Below are positions 1 to 12,671 of a stretch of 64,000 nucleotides of DNA, piece after piece; the stretch's first letter is position 1, and each line of letters opens with the position of its first letter. A model generated the notes under the pieces. That model was not told the origin of the DNA, searched no databases, and was given only the letters and a program-made list of their open reading frames with translations. The stretch lies in the NCBI RefSeq assembly GCF_002443255.2, contig NW_019211454.1:65464179-65528178 (forward strand), read 5' to 3'. This stretch comes from Varroa destructor. Lineage: Eukaryota > Arthropoda > Arachnida > Mesostigmata > Varroidae. Both the position numbers and the translations under genes were made by a program.

Positions 1-491
1 ACAATTTGACAATACTGGCACCAAAGAGTCAACAAGCGGTGCCTGTTAAGCCCGTTCCGGGTTTCAGCCCTAAGCGACAGCAACATCACGACTTCTCCAC
101 TTGGACAACTGAAATTGACTCGATGTCTGAACGTCCTCCGCGAGTAGCACCGAACGCCAACACATCAAGTGTTAATAGCAGTTTATCCCCATTGCCCGGC
201 AGAACATCCTGGGGTTCTACGCAAACAACCAGTATGCCCGGCACTTCTCTACTAATGAATTTCGATGGACTTAATATAGTAGGTTCGCCGGAGGCAAGAA
301 ACAGACGGCGTGGGGTAAGAGGATTCCTGAGTCGATTGCTCGGTAAAGAGGGCTCTAGCAGGCCAAAGGTACCAGGCGCCACGAGTTCATCGAGGCAAGC
401 TCGTGCCACCAACAGGACCCTGAGGACCTTTAACACCCAACAGGCGACAACCGCTGGCGGTGGCGTTTCGAATAGCGACTCAACTGGATGA
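1..491 (+). CDS. 3'-terminal coding exon of an unidentified gene, truncated by the window start
   Basis: An open frame runs from the first bases to a TGA at 489-491, about 162 codons with no internal stop. No start codon or acceptor is needed because the exon enters from outside the window. The protein end is polar and Ser/Thr/Pro-rich with a basic patch (RNRRRGVRGFLSRLLGKE) near its middle, which looks like a disordered tail with one amphipathic basic helix. No catalytic or family motif was recognised. A minus-strand frame overlaps (86-436) but is hydrophobic and antisense-like. A polyadenylation hexamer follows at 814. The long open frame, the composition and the 3' signal support a real gene end. 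Its function is unknown. Confidence 0.6.
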   Translation, partial: NLTILAPKSQQAVPVKPVPGFSPKRQQHHDFSTWTTEIDSMSERPPRVAPNANTSSVNSSLSPLPGRTSWGSTQTTSMPGTSLLMNFDGLNIVGSPEARNRRRGVRGFLSRLLGKEGSSRPKVPGATSSSRQARATNRTLRTFNTQQATTAGGGVSNSDSTG

Positions 492-813
492 TTTCATAAG
501 GGCGCAGTAGTATTCCGTTACACAAAAAGTCAAGCGCGTTGGATTTAATGTACAAGGTCCGTGGATATAATGCTGCGATTAATTACAGTCTCATAGGATT
601 TGTATGCTGTACTGTTAATGAATGTGTTTTACTTAATCGAGTTTAGCCTTTCAATGGATCACATAGTATTACTTATATAGCAGGCTATTGTTAACGAAAT
701 TAGTCAGCGGCATTTGTGGAACTTCGGCACGCCGCTCAAAAAATACGCTAGCGCCGAACTTATGCGAGGAGGGACAAGCAGTTAAGGATTACTGGTGGTA
801 CAGAATAACTCTT

Positions 814-819
814 AATAAA
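814..819 (+). promoter_or_regulatory. AATAAA polyadenylation signal
   Basis: A perfect AATAAA lies 323 bases after the stop of the plus-strand gene that ends at 491. It is the first such hexamer downstream, so 492 to about 840 is read as that gene's 3' UTR. Confidence 0.45.
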
Positions 820-1249
820 AACAAATCATTTATAGTTTAGCAGGACGTAAACAAATACAGTTTAGTTTAAATGCGTCGACGTTAATATCGGCGAAATGAA
901 GCTTCTCGTGTGCATTTCAACGCCTTTGTCTACGACTGTTACACGATTAGCTCCATTTTATTCAGCTGGTAAAATTAATTAAAAATGGGATGTTTTTCTG
1001 TGAAATTGTTCGGCAGCTCTTTATGCCGTCGAAGGATTTTTTTGGAATCGATTCCAAAAGAAATATGCGTCTGTATTCGAGTAACCGCAGCGAACGAATG
1101 GGCGACAAATCTACTTAAAATTTGACTGTGGATTACATGCACACATCTACACGCGTCGTAGGGAAACATGGCTACATTACTCGACAATGCACCCCTTCTT
1201 TTCCGTTGAATGAACTTTTGAACGAATGAATTGTCGCTTATGCAAACAG

Positions 1250-1448
1250 ACTTCGCTTCATCCTGCCAGCGGGCTTCTGCCGTAACCCCGTCAGCTATGT
1301 CGCCCCGAACAACCTGGTGTATCCCATCTGCTGCCAGTGTATCCAGGTGCACGGGACCAATCCTGCTTCCAACAATAGCAGCTGCAGCGGTGACGACAGG
1401 CGGCAGACTTTGAGGGAAAGAGCAAGAAAACAACGGGGGAAAATGTAG
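1250..1448 (+). CDS. Candidate cysteine-rich terminal exon, weakly like the tail of an SVWC domain
   Basis: After an AG at 1,248-1,249 one frame stays open to the TAG at 1,446-1,448 (66 codons). Its third positions are strongly G/C over the first two thirds, unlike surrounding DNA. Cysteines occur as FC, then YPICCQC, then SSC. The YP-x-CC-x-C cluster resembles the end of the single von Willebrand factor C domain found in many small secreted arthropod proteins. No in-frame ATG follows the upstream stop, so it would be a 3' exon. Against it, the acceptor tract is poor, and the minus strand has a strong acceptor (near 1,415) with three short open frames over the same bases. Confidence 0.35.
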
Positions 1449-2169
1449 AAGCATGTAATAGTGAAAGTGGACAAAAGGAGGAAAGTATGCGATTCAGATA
1501 GTTCGTAGCTTGGGGTGCAAATGTGTTAGGCTCGAGCAACGTTTGTAAGTGCTCTAGCTGTACAGTTTGTCCCGCCGTTGATGTTTCTGCTACTTGTATC
1601 TCACACTGTCAGACGATTGCTCTTCGCATGGCACTGGCCAACCCATCCCAGCCTTCCGTCGGGCGGGTCATACTGCCAATATTTTCCAACCCGTTCACCA
1701 CACAGAATCATTCAGTGAATCAACGAACAAAACACAGTCGACTGCTCTGGTTCGACAGCAAAGCTTGTTCGGCTCAACCTAATAATGGCCGGACTCGTCT
1801 GACGTAGGGAGATTAAGATAGGATGTTGGGAAGCGATCGGGGCGCATATGGCTTTGCGGTTGAAAAAGGCTGCTGGGCAACATTGTATAGCGATCTTTAT
1901 ATAAAAACACGTGCGCGGACGGATTTCAGGCGCGAGCGCCGCTAAGCTAATCTGTGCGTCCCGATCGCCACGGGGCTTTCGCTTGCTGACGTTTCACCTT
2001 GTTCGGGCTTTTTTTCCCGTAACGCTTCTCCCCGGAAAAAAGCAAGCGTATTCAAGAGAATGTTTCTGAGTCGCTGGGCGGCCGGCCTCTCTTCATCGTC
2101 CTGTCGGGGTCGATCGCTACGTCCAACATTGCCGAGTCCCAGAACGTAGGCACACGCACGCACACTTAC

Positions 2170-2370
2170 GTAGGGTATAGACTGGTTCAGCGTACCCTAA
2201 CACGCCACTCAGCCCCAAGCAAACTCGCTTGACTGACCAATATTCGGGATCTCTAGTGCGGAGAAGTCGCAATGTTGGCCTATGCACATAATGCATTCTA
2301 TAGTTGTTTATAACGGCGCTGTATACCACCGTCACCACGCGATGTCTGTATACATGCCTAAGTAGCGTAG
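2170..2370 (-). CDS. Candidate internal exon of an unidentified minus-strand gene
   Basis: A good acceptor (pyrimidine tract ending TTCACCAG) and a consensus GTAAGT donor bound 201 bases. One phase is fully open (2 nt in, 66 codons, 1 nt out). The translation has YRHRVVTVVYSAVINNY, then a basic stretch, then VCLGLSGVLGYAEPVYTL, the last part hydrophobic and possibly membrane-associated. The two neighbouring exons needed to complete a protein were not established. A strong acceptor at about 1,415 on the same strand is phase-compatible as a next exon but overlaps the plus-strand candidate at 1,250-1,448. Family unknown. Confidence 0.4.
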
Positions 2371-2570
2371 CTGGTGAAGGATAGCGAGGGAATGTCTGTA
2401 GAGTCTCTGGAATGTAGCGTGCAGCAACAATAGGCAAAAGTCAGACTGTGACGCCAGTCTGGACCTACGCCCAGTGTCGCTAAGCTGGCACTGCTGTTAT
2501 CAGAATAGACCAAGTTGAGTATGCCAGGCAGAAAGGTATAAGAAAGGATATCACACACTATATAAACCAT

Positions 2571-5410
2571 AGTCAGCCATACAAATCTGGCAGTTGAACT
2601 TTATTGAACATTATTAAGGCGGCCCATGTCTCTAAAAGAAAAGAGGTTTGAAGCTTCCGGGTTTAATAGAAATAAATTGGCTGTACTATTTTTACTAGAT
2701 AGTAGAGTAAATATTATTGTCTCCATGTGGTGCGTAAGTTACGAGACATCGCAGCTAACTGCAAATTAATTAAGCTTAGCTAGGACCCTTTACGAAGTGC
2801 TAATTTTTCGCACCTATCTTTGTGATTAGATGGCCAACATTAGCATGCGTTCTTAGTTTGAAGCTCGATTTTTACGAATCTAGTATTAAACTGCTGTGAT
2901 TCGTTGGCGAAAAATGATGAAAAGTCATTATTGTATCCGTCCATTGAAACACCATTACGGGAAACCAGCGAGCACTTGGCGTCACTTTCTTTGGGGTAAA
3001 TCTGAGCTTTGCCATAGATCTTGGAGCACAGTTTTTTTCATTTGCACATTATTGTCGTATATGACCTGCTTTTTATCGGCTCTCATAGGCCGCTTTAGAA
3101 GTGATTCCGCTTTCCTGTGTTTCTGCTGAGTTCTGCAGATTAAATACGATGGAGTAGATCGCGTCAATTCAGGTGGCGCTTTAACGATTTCTTTTTGGCT
3201 TTTTGTAGCCAGCTGCCTTTAAACGCTTCTTTAAGCTGTTTGGTAGTAGATGTTTGGTTCGATATCTTGGCTACTAACGTGTCGGTCCTGCTTAGTTTTC
3301 CTAAAGTCCCGCAGTTGAGCGGATAGCATCTTTAATATCGAAATTTCTAGAATAAAAACAACAGATCGATTTTCGGGTTGTTTTTTTTTCTTTTGAATAA
3401 AGGCATTGCAGTAATTTTAGCACATCTACTACTGTCAACCTTCAAACGACAGTGATGACTACCGTGATACGGCACCCTAGATGTAAGAATGTCTGCGCCC
3501 ATATCTCAGTGAAAATCTTCGAGCGCACTCCAATTCGATGGTCGACAAGTTTCGGTACGATGCGTCTGCGTTTGAATCTGCAACAAAGCCTATCCTGAAT
3601 TAGGACAGAAATTGCGTGATTTCGCTGCGTGTTATATTTCCATCATTGGAGGGCCTGTTTCGAAATGAATACGCTTCAAATTAATGCGGCTAAGCCGACA
3701 TTCTTGTCGATGATGAGTAGAAAATCATCTGTGAAGCAACCCAGCAAACCGCGCAGGACTTTTTGTGGACTCGTCGGCCTACCGTCCATATTCTTGATAT
3801 AGAAGAAGTACTATGATAATCGGTAGAACTGACGTTCGTGTCATAGCGCAGGGAGAGCAATTAAACTTTTTTGCATTGCCTTATATCGTGTTAGACAGGG
3901 TAAAGCAGAACTGTGCCTCTTTTTTTGACCAAAGACGCAATATCGTATTAAAAAGTAGACGAAAAGGATAAATTTAAAAACTGCCAATGTATTAGATGGA
4001 TGTACTATAAAAAAAATTAATTACAAAAACTATAAGGCAAATTATTGTTAATGTTGAAATACGTTTGATAACTTGATAAGTTATCCGAAGCACTCCAAAA
4101 GTTGGCTAAAAAGGAAGTAAACATTGGCAAGAATGGAGTTTTCTGTTCAAGGATGGTTAAATATATATATATTTTCGTTCAATTTTAGCTTTATGTACTC
4201 TTTGTATATTGTTGGACATTTGCCTCGGAGAATCTTTAAGCGAATTTGAAGAAGGGTCTAAGGCCATTTAACTATATGCTGCCTGTATAAGTACTGGAAG
4301 AGCAAAATTTCTTTAGTTCAGCTTATCAATTCGTATCAAATTGAGCTCCACCAGTTGTTCTAGTGCAAAGAAAACTAATGTATTTAATCCTTATCTAAAA
4401 AAACATCGAGTTACTCCACTGAAGTGGTCTTACGGCCCTTTATGCTAGAGACGCTCTAATTCAGTGGTACCTTATATAAATCATACTCAACACATGATTC
4501 TTTTATTAGCACCGATACTCTGACCCAAGTTAACTTCAAATTACTAACTACGGAAGCCAAATCGGAAGAAGATGTTTTTAAAGCTTCGAAAAATTAACAC
4601 GTTTCATCGTTCTGTGCATTGTCTTGGCAGATTTGAATGATACTCAAAGAAAATCACCGTTGTCTTTTCGCATCGTTGACTGCGTTCCGTATGAAACCAT
4701 TATACATCAAATTGATCCAATGACTGTTTTGGCGCCATTTTTTTAGACAGAGGCGCCAAAAATAAAATTTAAATTATAAAAAACGTAAGGCGTACCGCAA
4801 GAACAAAGTCTAAGTTAAAATTCATTCGTTGTACCCGTTTCAACTAGGATTAAAAAGCGAACATCCAAAACTTCCATACACTTTTGGCTAAAAGCATCCA
4901 GCTTTGCAAGTACTATAATCCACTAGAAAACTGACAAAATCGTCATCTTTGGATATCTTGGCAATATTCATAATTTGATTATTACCTAACATACAGTTGG
5001 TTTGTCTTTGATATTTATCGTAGCAATAGATTGTTATGTCGCCTTGGGTATTTATAATGAACAAAATTGTTGCAAACATGTTACATAGCGTGTACAGCTT
5101 AAAAATCAAGATGCAAACCTAAGAGTTCATTATTGAAACAGGCAACTGATTTACTAGAAAAAGCTCCTAAGAGATTCACTACTCCTCCATATCTGAGGAG
5201 TGTTCAAAGAAAAACAACGAAAGAAGTTCTCTTGGTTCCTCATATTTTTTTCTGCTAGAAGAAACCTTTGACCAATGAATGACTTAAATTAAGTGTTCTA
5301 TTTACTTCAAGCGAAGTTATCTATTGCAACTGCCGATAGTAAACAAAATACTAAGTTAATATACAGTTGAGTCGGATCTTCTTCAGTTTGTCAACACGAT
5401 CACGCACGTC
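2571..5410. other. AT-rich stretch without recognised genes
   Basis: No long open frame with exon-like borders was seen on either strand. Short A/T runs and in-frame stops dominate. It is read as intron or intergenic DNA. Confidence 0.5.
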
Positions 5411-5490
5411 CTAATCGAAGCCTGTGTGGGCCATTCCCAGATACTCATAGACGCTGGCGGCAGAGACGATCATACTCTTTTCGCGCGCGG
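5411..5490 (-). CDS. Candidate 3'-terminal exon of an unidentified minus-strand gene
   Basis: An acceptor (CTATGCAG) is followed by 80 bases ending in TAG at 5,411-5,413. The open frame (2 nt in, 25 codons plus stop) has about 70% G/C at third positions, well above the surrounding introns, and reads AREKSMIVSAASVYEYLGMA then HTGFD. A small possible exon upstream at about 5,576-5,607 ends in GTAAGT. In the phase that matches this exon it is cysteine-rich. A competing frame on the same strand is more hydrophobic. Family unknown. Confidence 0.3.
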
Positions 5491-6024
5491 CTGCATAGAT
5501 CGTTGTAAGGGATATAAACATTACAAGCAATGTATGTAATATCCTTGAGGAATCCGCATAATAGAGTCATACTTACGAAGTCCAATACAAAGTTTACAGC
5601 CGCAACAGCTGTAATGAGCATAGCGTGGTAAGGAAAGACAGAGGAATGTACGTTTGGCTGCGAGTGAGTCTCTCTGTCTGTCATGTGTAAGCATTTGCCA
5701 AAGTCTGAGGCCTTAAACAATTCTGGACCTCGACTTCACTAAGGAAACCTGGAATGCGAAGTGACGCTGCCGGTAGCGCCAGTGGCAGCTTACTCCGTCA
5801 ACCAAGTATCGCTCCTCCCGTCTGGAATGCAATAACCCATAGACTTATACTTGAGTGAGCTCCTCGCATCTAGCTCAATGAACTTTTAGCTAGTGACCCT
5901 TATGGGTTTGCCTAGTAAAATGCCCGTAGTACTACGCCCGATCCTGAAATAAGGTCCTGGCAGAAATGTGGGGGAAGTTAAATCGCTTGAGAACGAAGAG
6001 CTGTATTGGATAGAGAAAAGGTAC

Positions 6025-6106
6025 CTTATCAAAACAGTCGAATCAGTAATTGGGCGCCCCCCGCGTTGGCATCGATCCATTGTCACGCGACATCCACGAA
6101 AGGGTT
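6025..6106 (-). CDS. Candidate internal exon, two cysteines and Gly/Arg-rich
   Basis: An acceptor with a C-rich tract (ACCTCCCCACAG) and a GTACCT donor bound 82 bases. One phase is open (2 nt in, 26 codons, 2 nt out), translating to PFRGCRVTMDRCQRGGRPI and on. It joins in phase to the candidate exon at 6,171-6,253. Together with 5,411-5,490 it suggests the 3' end of one minus-strand gene, but the exon chain between 6,025 and 5,490 is not resolved. Function unknown. Confidence 0.3.
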
Positions 6107-6170
6107 CTGTGGGGAGGTGTGGCTAAATTGTGATATACCAGGCTATACCGTTGTGAATAATGAAACTTAC

Positions 6171-6253
6171 CAAGTTTGTTGACATTCGTGGAATAAGTAG
6201 CTATAATGCGTTTTTGCGAGTGGTCTAATGATGAGCAGTGCATGTGAAGTTTT
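6171..6253 (-). CDS. Candidate internal exon upstream of 6,025-6,106
   Basis: It is bounded by a C-rich acceptor tract ending TTTTGAG and a GTAAGT donor. It is open as 1 nt + 27 codons + 1 nt. The out-phase matches the in-phase of the exon at 6,025-6,106, and the junction codon reads GAA. Translation begins KLHMHCSSLDHSQKR. No domain recognised. Confidence 0.3.
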
Positions 6254-6261
6254 CTCAAAAT

Positions 6262-8768
6262 AAATTATGTGTGGGGGGAGGCAACTGGCTGTCTGATGTC
6301 ACAACTGGTTTGAATGTTAAACCCAAAATGTTTTCTGTGTTTTGCGACGAGCGCCATTTTAAACAATGTGGAGGAAGTTGCACTCAGTATCAAATTGCCC
6401 GTTGATACGGGTTAGGTCTTCTAACAGTGCTTGGACACAGAGGGATCGTAGAATAAAGATCGTATGCTGCTATATATAATATATGATATCAACAAAGTGG
6501 GTCTGTTTATCCCTATAAATTCCGTCATATGTATCAAGAACTTCAGTTCCAGTAAATGTTGTGCCACGAACCCCCGTAACATATTCCTGCATAGTATGCT
6601 AGAGGTAGACTACTGTATAAGGCAGTATTTTCTTGTATATATTATATACAGCAAAAAAAAATAGTTCACATTTATGAAGAGCTATACCCTCGCTGAGGCG
6701 TTGCCATCAAACGACAAAAATAACTTTCTACGATACTATCTGTGTTGTTACATTAGTTGCATTTAACTAAATTGAGGCAGTAACACGTATTCAGCTGATA
6801 TTAAATTTAGGCAACAATTCACATAGACTGTAAATAATGAGCTTTATACGGGTTTATATCGTGTGTTTTAGTAAGTGTTTTTGGCTATTATGATTATGTA
6901 TGGTTTTCAAACATCGCTACGACTTATCAGTTACGAATCGCATCACCTAAATCGTTGAAAGACGACAGACTTTAGCTGTTCGATTAGAGTTAGCCTATTT
7001 GTTATTTCTAATAACAGCACTTCTTCCACTGGGTCAGAGAAGTACCGATAATTCTGCACCGGCTGTTCAAGCTGGAATTGTCGTCTCCAAATTAATCCTC
7101 ACCAGGTTCGATGTACAAGCGCTAGCCTCTTTTTCAGCGAATGGGTTTTCGTGTCGCTCTCGTTGATTGTCTGAAACCTTTTTCTACATCGGGTGTTTCT
7201 CGAATTATAGAAAAAGGAAAAGGTCATAGGGAACTATAGATAGTGAATGGGGGCAACATGGGCATCGAGTGGTAATAACTTGCGAGCTCGAGCATTGCTG
7301 TGATAAAAAAGCCCACGACTTTTTCTCTTATACCCACTTTGGCATTACGGCAGCATTACATAATTTTCTTACAGCATATTGGTGGTATTCTTTAATAACA
7401 TTAGAATTGCTCGGCGTAAATTCATAACTTACAACTTGCTCATAATTGAAAGGAACTTGATTTCTGTTCTGGATCTTGCAACCTCCTTCGGTCTGTCCTC
7501 GCCTTTGAAGTAATACTCTAACTATTGCGCTTTTCTCATCACGTCAAACTTGTACGCCCACGTCCCGTCGCCTATGATCTCGCGTTTTTGTAAATGTGGG
7601 TTTTTTGAAAATAAATTAAGGAACCCCCGGCAAAGTCGTTCGGGGGATTTGCATTGACTTGGATTTCAGTCTTTTCACTGCAATCGTTGTTGTAACTCTT
7701 TTCGTTTGTATGTAATCCTTTAAAAAGAGTCACGAAAGACTTCTAACTCTTTTGCCAGCTCCTTGGGGATCATTGGGCGCCCCTTCAGTGTGACATTTTA
7801 TTAAAAGCATGTCATCTGTGCCCTATGCAACAGGTCGTTTAAAGCGCGTTGTTTTTAAGGCTTCTTCATCCATCGCGCAACCACTGGTACACTCGTATAA
7901 TCATTAAGTGCCCCTATAGTAGTGGGCATTTCCCTCTGACTACGGTCATAATTCTAACTAACAATGCAAGGAATCGTTGGAATAAAATGGTTGTTTTTTA
8001 TTCACTGATTGCTTATGTTAATTCTCTGAAAGTGTATCATATTTTATGAGAGTCGTTAGCGCACCACGTAATTATCTTTAAAATATATACAGCACTAGGT
8101 TTGGCTGTCTAGAGCATCCCTAGCCCGATCTGAATGTCACTTTTTCTCGGTCAGGTTACTAGCCTAGAACTTAACGCGATATTCAATCACAGATCAATAT
8201 TATTATACGTAGAATTTCATTTTCTAGCCTCCTGAGTCATGCTGTTCGACGCTGAATATCAGCGTTATGTGGTGGGGTCTCGAGGGAAGGAGAACGTGTT
8301 AAGTAAGTGAAATTGCTAAAATGTCCACCTCAAAGAATCTGCTGAATAATGAAGATTATTACCATGATTCTTATCTGGTGCAGAATCTAAGGTAAGACAC
8401 CGATGGAATACCGCTTCTATACAGGGATCAGGCGGTGCGCGAAACTTTTTTTCACTTTTCAAAGTTAAAAGAGCACCATCTGCTGTTCGAGGTGAGTTGA
8501 GAGCAGATGAGTAGAAGACCCGATTGGTAAGCCATTTTTCATCATTCCAGCGTCTGTGCGTCCACAAACTAACAAGGGGCAGTGCGTGCCTTGCCCCAAG
8601 TCAGCTAGCATCTCACAAAAAAAGACAACCGACACGTTACATTGGGCTCATATGTACGTACGTACATTGTAAGGATATGTATGCAAATGTTACAGAACAA
8701 ATTTTTCCTTCTCGTAAACTATCTTCAGAAATTTTATTTTTTGCAAAATTTATTTTAAGAAAATGTTC

Positions 8769-8799
<31 letters not shown>

Positions 8800-9280
8800 C
8801 GATATAAGCTAGAACATATTTTTATAATTCTCCTTCAAATATATTGTTTTCAGATTAAACCAGCTCCATTGACCTCAAAACAATAAAAACAGCTTTTTCT
8901 ACTCACGAGGCCGCGTGGTATGTCTCGTCAGCTTGGCTAGATCTAACGTGGCCTATCTAAAACAATATGCAGTAATTAAGTTACTAGAAAGTAATTCGAG
9001 TGGTAAGGTTTTGAGACAAGTGGCTTGCCGAAATAATACAGTCTATATATATATATATATATCTGTATGGTGTGTAAGTCACGTATGTCATGGCCAGAAA
9101 AACCTGAGTATAGGTAATTAATGATTTAATTGGTATACGCATATACATTTTACAGATTCATCTATGCCTAATAAAGAAGTATTAGTTCGCTGTTCAAGTT
9201 TAGCGTATAACGTGATCGACTAAACGTCCCATGTCTCAATTTATAAAGTATCTCTTATCGTGCCAATCCATATCACAATG
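6262..9280. other. AT-rich stretch without a confident gene
   Basis: Mostly non-coding. Between 8,325 and 8,530 several plus-strand GT donors (8,391, 8,492, 8,525) sit near a short ATG-initiated frame (MSTSKNLLNNEDYYHD), but the next exons do not connect in phase, so no gene is called. A (TA)n run lies at 8,769-8,793. Confidence 0.4.
8769..8793. repeat. (TA)n microsatellite
   Basis: An uninterrupted run of alternating T and A, one of several in the window. Confidence 0.9.
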
Positions 9281-9299
9281 AGGATATGCCGTTGGATTT

Positions 9300-9635
9300 T
9301 CAGTGGGACCTAAAGTCTAAAAGGCGAGGACGATTAAGGTTGGGGCACAGCGGCAATGCAGAGGCGGCTGCGGAAGTCAGCGTATGGATTGAAGGAAGGG
9401 AGCATTTTTTGCTATTAATTTTGCCGACAGCCCGTTTGAACCAGGTGTTTCGTGAGCTCCTCATCGCTGTATCTCCGTGTTTGGGAACACTGCTGTACGT
9501 TGATGTAGTCGCCATGGTCATCTGCAAAGACCTCCTTGAGACTCTACTACCTCCGTTTTCTAATAACTTCCCTTTGAGTGACTGACTTCCTGAGGTATCG
9601 CTCTGGTTAGCACAAATGCTTAGCGTTGTTAACAA
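9300..9635 (-). other. GC-richer patch with long open frames on both strands
   Basis: On the minus strand the frame is Ser/Thr/Lys-rich (for example KGKLLENGGSRVSRRS). On the plus strand 9,286-9,585 is open from an ATG but hydrophobic. A polar sense frame over a hydrophobic antisense frame is what real coding sequence gives, so minus is favoured. A possible acceptor precedes it at about 9,640 but no donor was fixed. It is left as a possible exon rather than a gene. Confidence 0.25.
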
Positions 9636-9750
9636 AACTGAAGGACATCCAGAGGAGAATGTCGGAGGTCTCGATCAGCCAGGACTGAACGGTTCAGTCC
9701 AGTTCGCTTCTACTGTTCTCTCATCTATTGCCGCTTCCTTTTTTCCTTAT

Positions 9751-9755
<5 letters not shown>

Positions 9756-9788
<33 letters not shown>
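9756..9788. repeat. (TA)n microsatellite
   Basis: About 33 bases of perfect alternating T and A. Confidence 0.9.
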
Positions 9789-9790
<2 letters not shown>

Positions 9791-9816
9791 GGCCGCCGCC
9801 GAACAGACTATCTTAG

Positions 9817-12671
9817 GCTTGCCGAAAGGGGTCGCTGTCAATCATCGTCTGCTTGCATTATCCGACCAATTTCCATTAACCGTTCTGCTACCTAGAGATG
9901 GAGTTTATTAGGTATTTATATAACGGTGCGCTGGCTATTTTACTCCGCTAAACTGGCTAGCATCGGACACAAACGACTAGCCTATGCTCGCTATATTCCT
10001 CGGTAATACGGGGCGTATGCTATTCTTTTGTTTTTTAACGCTATATAATTCCATTTGGCTTAGCTCTGGGCAGTAAGAAGAGCAGATCGCTGTAAAAGTG
10101 ATCACACATTCAACCTGCCGTTCCTAGAATGTCGAAGTTCATATTGGTTGATCAATTCAACCGACGTCACTTCAATTTTTCGTTCCGTTAAAACATATAC
10201 GAAAATAGTGGGCACTTTTGATACGACCCAGCATAAAAGTAAGGTCTGATCGAAATGTGACCTTATAATGGCGCAAAGATCAACCGCGCACTCGACGCGA
10301 GACGTTATAAACTGTGAATATATTGATTAGCCTATGTGACTACTACGTAGGCCGGAAAACTCCATCCCATGCTTATAGGTAATTTCATTACGGAAGTGTA
10401 AATAGCTTATTTAGGAAGATGCTTCGGTAGCACATCAATAGTAACTCAATTCAGCGGAGCTATATACAAAAGATGACAAAGCTGCCCATCTATAATCCAC
10501 AATAAAACCGCAAGCAAACATTATAGAAAACGCGAAGCGTATCCATCTGCCAGTATGAAGTTTACTGTCATTTACAATTAGAAGTCATCGCCAGGTACCT
10601 ACGCTTTGTCACTCGATGTCTGTCCTGTTAGAGTCTATTATTATTAATTAGGCCTCGAAAGGTTGAGGTAATATATTTGAATATGTATACATGCTGTTAC
10701 GTGGTACTCTACAGCCCTGTGACATATTGTCAGTTTTCCTGCTGATGCTGTAACCTAGGTTTTTGATGGCGAGGGAGCGTGGGGAACTCCGCTCGTAACA
10801 GAATATCAGGTAAGAAAACAGTCAAGTAAAGGGATATAGCGGTAGCGAGAATACGAAGTATTGCTTCTGCGTCATCGCTCTATGTCTCTCTAGCCCTATG
10901 ACTCTGTGCGAGTGCGTTGTAATGATTATTGGGGAAGTCATCAAGGACGGCGAATAATACCGGTCTGAAACTTGGCCTGTCTCGATGGCGGTGGTATCAG
11001 TTGCTGCCCCAGCTCGTTCCCTCAGTCCGATACAAACCCTCGTCGTGACTATTCGGCGAAGCCTCCTCCGTACTGCCATTGCTGGCTATGGAGTTGGTGG
11101 TCTCTAGCTGCTCGCTTCGCTTCGTTATCAAATGAAAAAACAGCTTACGCCGGCTCTAGTAAACGAAGCTTGTGGACGTTGCGGAAGTTCCCGAATGTGC
11201 GCGTAGCGCTGTTTGGGGAATAATGATACGCCGAAAGAGAGATAAAAAAAAAGGGGGAAGGAGTGATATTTGCTGTGCGAGCACATCACAGGGTGTGAGA
11301 ACGGTGCGGGATTTGCGGCAGTTTCCTCCGTCAAGTGCCCATCAGACAGCACACGCGTGTGTTTGTACATGAAAACCGGCGAGTGCATAGCCGGCGCACA
11401 GAGGCTGGCTGATGCCAAGGGTCGATGCTGTCGAATAGAAGCCCACATAGCCTGGGAATGGCAATCTGTGCAGAACTTGTGGGTCTTTTTTGCATGGTAT
11501 AACATTTACGTGGGTTGTCAGCCATACTTTTATGCTTAATTGATAGCTAAGTCAAAATTATGTAGAGAGAAATCGTTAGGTATCCTGAGGTTCCTGTTTT
11601 CTGTGAAAATTTTTCAAAGGGTCAATATCATGCATTTTGTTGCTATTAATATTGTTTCTTGTTCTTTTCCTCGTGGAATGACATTTTCTTTAATATAATG
11701 ATGGAGACGTCTATCTAGAATTATTTCTAATATAATGACCGGTCTCTACCTGCAATAGATCAAGCTAAGGGGTAATTCTCAAGCAATTTCTTGATATTTG
11801 GAAATGGAGCTCACCGTGTAACATCCTCCCAGCTTTGAAAGCTAACTTGTGACTAAAGATCTATTTGACACCCATGAAGCCCGAGGATACCGTCAGCTTT
11901 TAATAACGTAACCAATTTTCTTCATTGCCTGCGTACCATTTAAAACTCAATTGTATAGACACAAATTTTTAACAGCAGCTGAATAAAACATGGCATCTCT
12001 TTCTTTATCCTATAGCTGTGGCTATTTTCCAATTCTGACTATGGATATAATTCATCTACACGTCGAGCAAATAGCAGCATGCAAAATCAGCTACGAAAAA
12101 GACAGATGATAAGATGGAGCCTTAAAGCTTTGCATTTGACATGGTCAGTACAGGCAAAAACGAACGTACATGTGACCGCAGAATGCTCAAGCTACAAATA
12201 CAATAATAAGAGAAAAGACAGTGCAACTTAGAATGGGAGAAAGACAGAGAGCGAAAATGGAGTGTACACTAAAATACTATGTGAGACGCAATTACTCCTG
12301 AACCGGCCTCAGAGTCTGTCTTTGTCTGAACCGAGTTCGTGGGAAAAGATAGAAGCAGTCAGAAAATGAAAGAACTGAGAGGGGACGAACTACGTTTTGT
12401 GTATATACCTGATCGCCCGCAAACGCTAGCCTCAGTAGGGGCAAGATGGGGCCCAGAATGTGGATCAACTGCACGAGAGAAACGGCCCGTTTTGGGGATC
12501 AAGTCAGAAGTGTTTTTAGGGGCCAGGTGGAAACGGAGGCGACTCGCTCTTCTAGCGCGGTGGACTTACATACGCTTGCTTGTAGCGGCACTCGTGGGAG
12601 GACCATTACTCGACGTAAAGGCAAAGCGGATCTTTACTGTCCCCCTATCCCGTTACTTTCTGATGGGATAG
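9817..12671. other. Largely non-coding, with one cysteine-rich open patch
   Basis: 9,817-10,970 shows nothing exon-like. From 11,270 to 11,539 a plus-strand frame is open and cysteine-rich (CLYMKTGECIAGAQR, then KGRCC) after a possible acceptor CACATCACAG. A minus-strand frame (11,128-11,505) is equally long and no clean donor was found, so no exon is called. 11,540-12,290 is AT-rich and empty. Confidence 0.3.

Noticed and set aside
5445..5720. Single 91-codon minus ORF as an intact small gene
   Set aside because: It spans a GTAAGT donor and a good acceptor, and the spliced reading has better codon bias at its 3' end.
11128..11539. Cysteine-rich secreted protein exon
   Set aside because: Plus and minus frames are equally open and similarly G/C-biased, and a donor or stop consistent with the acceptor was not found.
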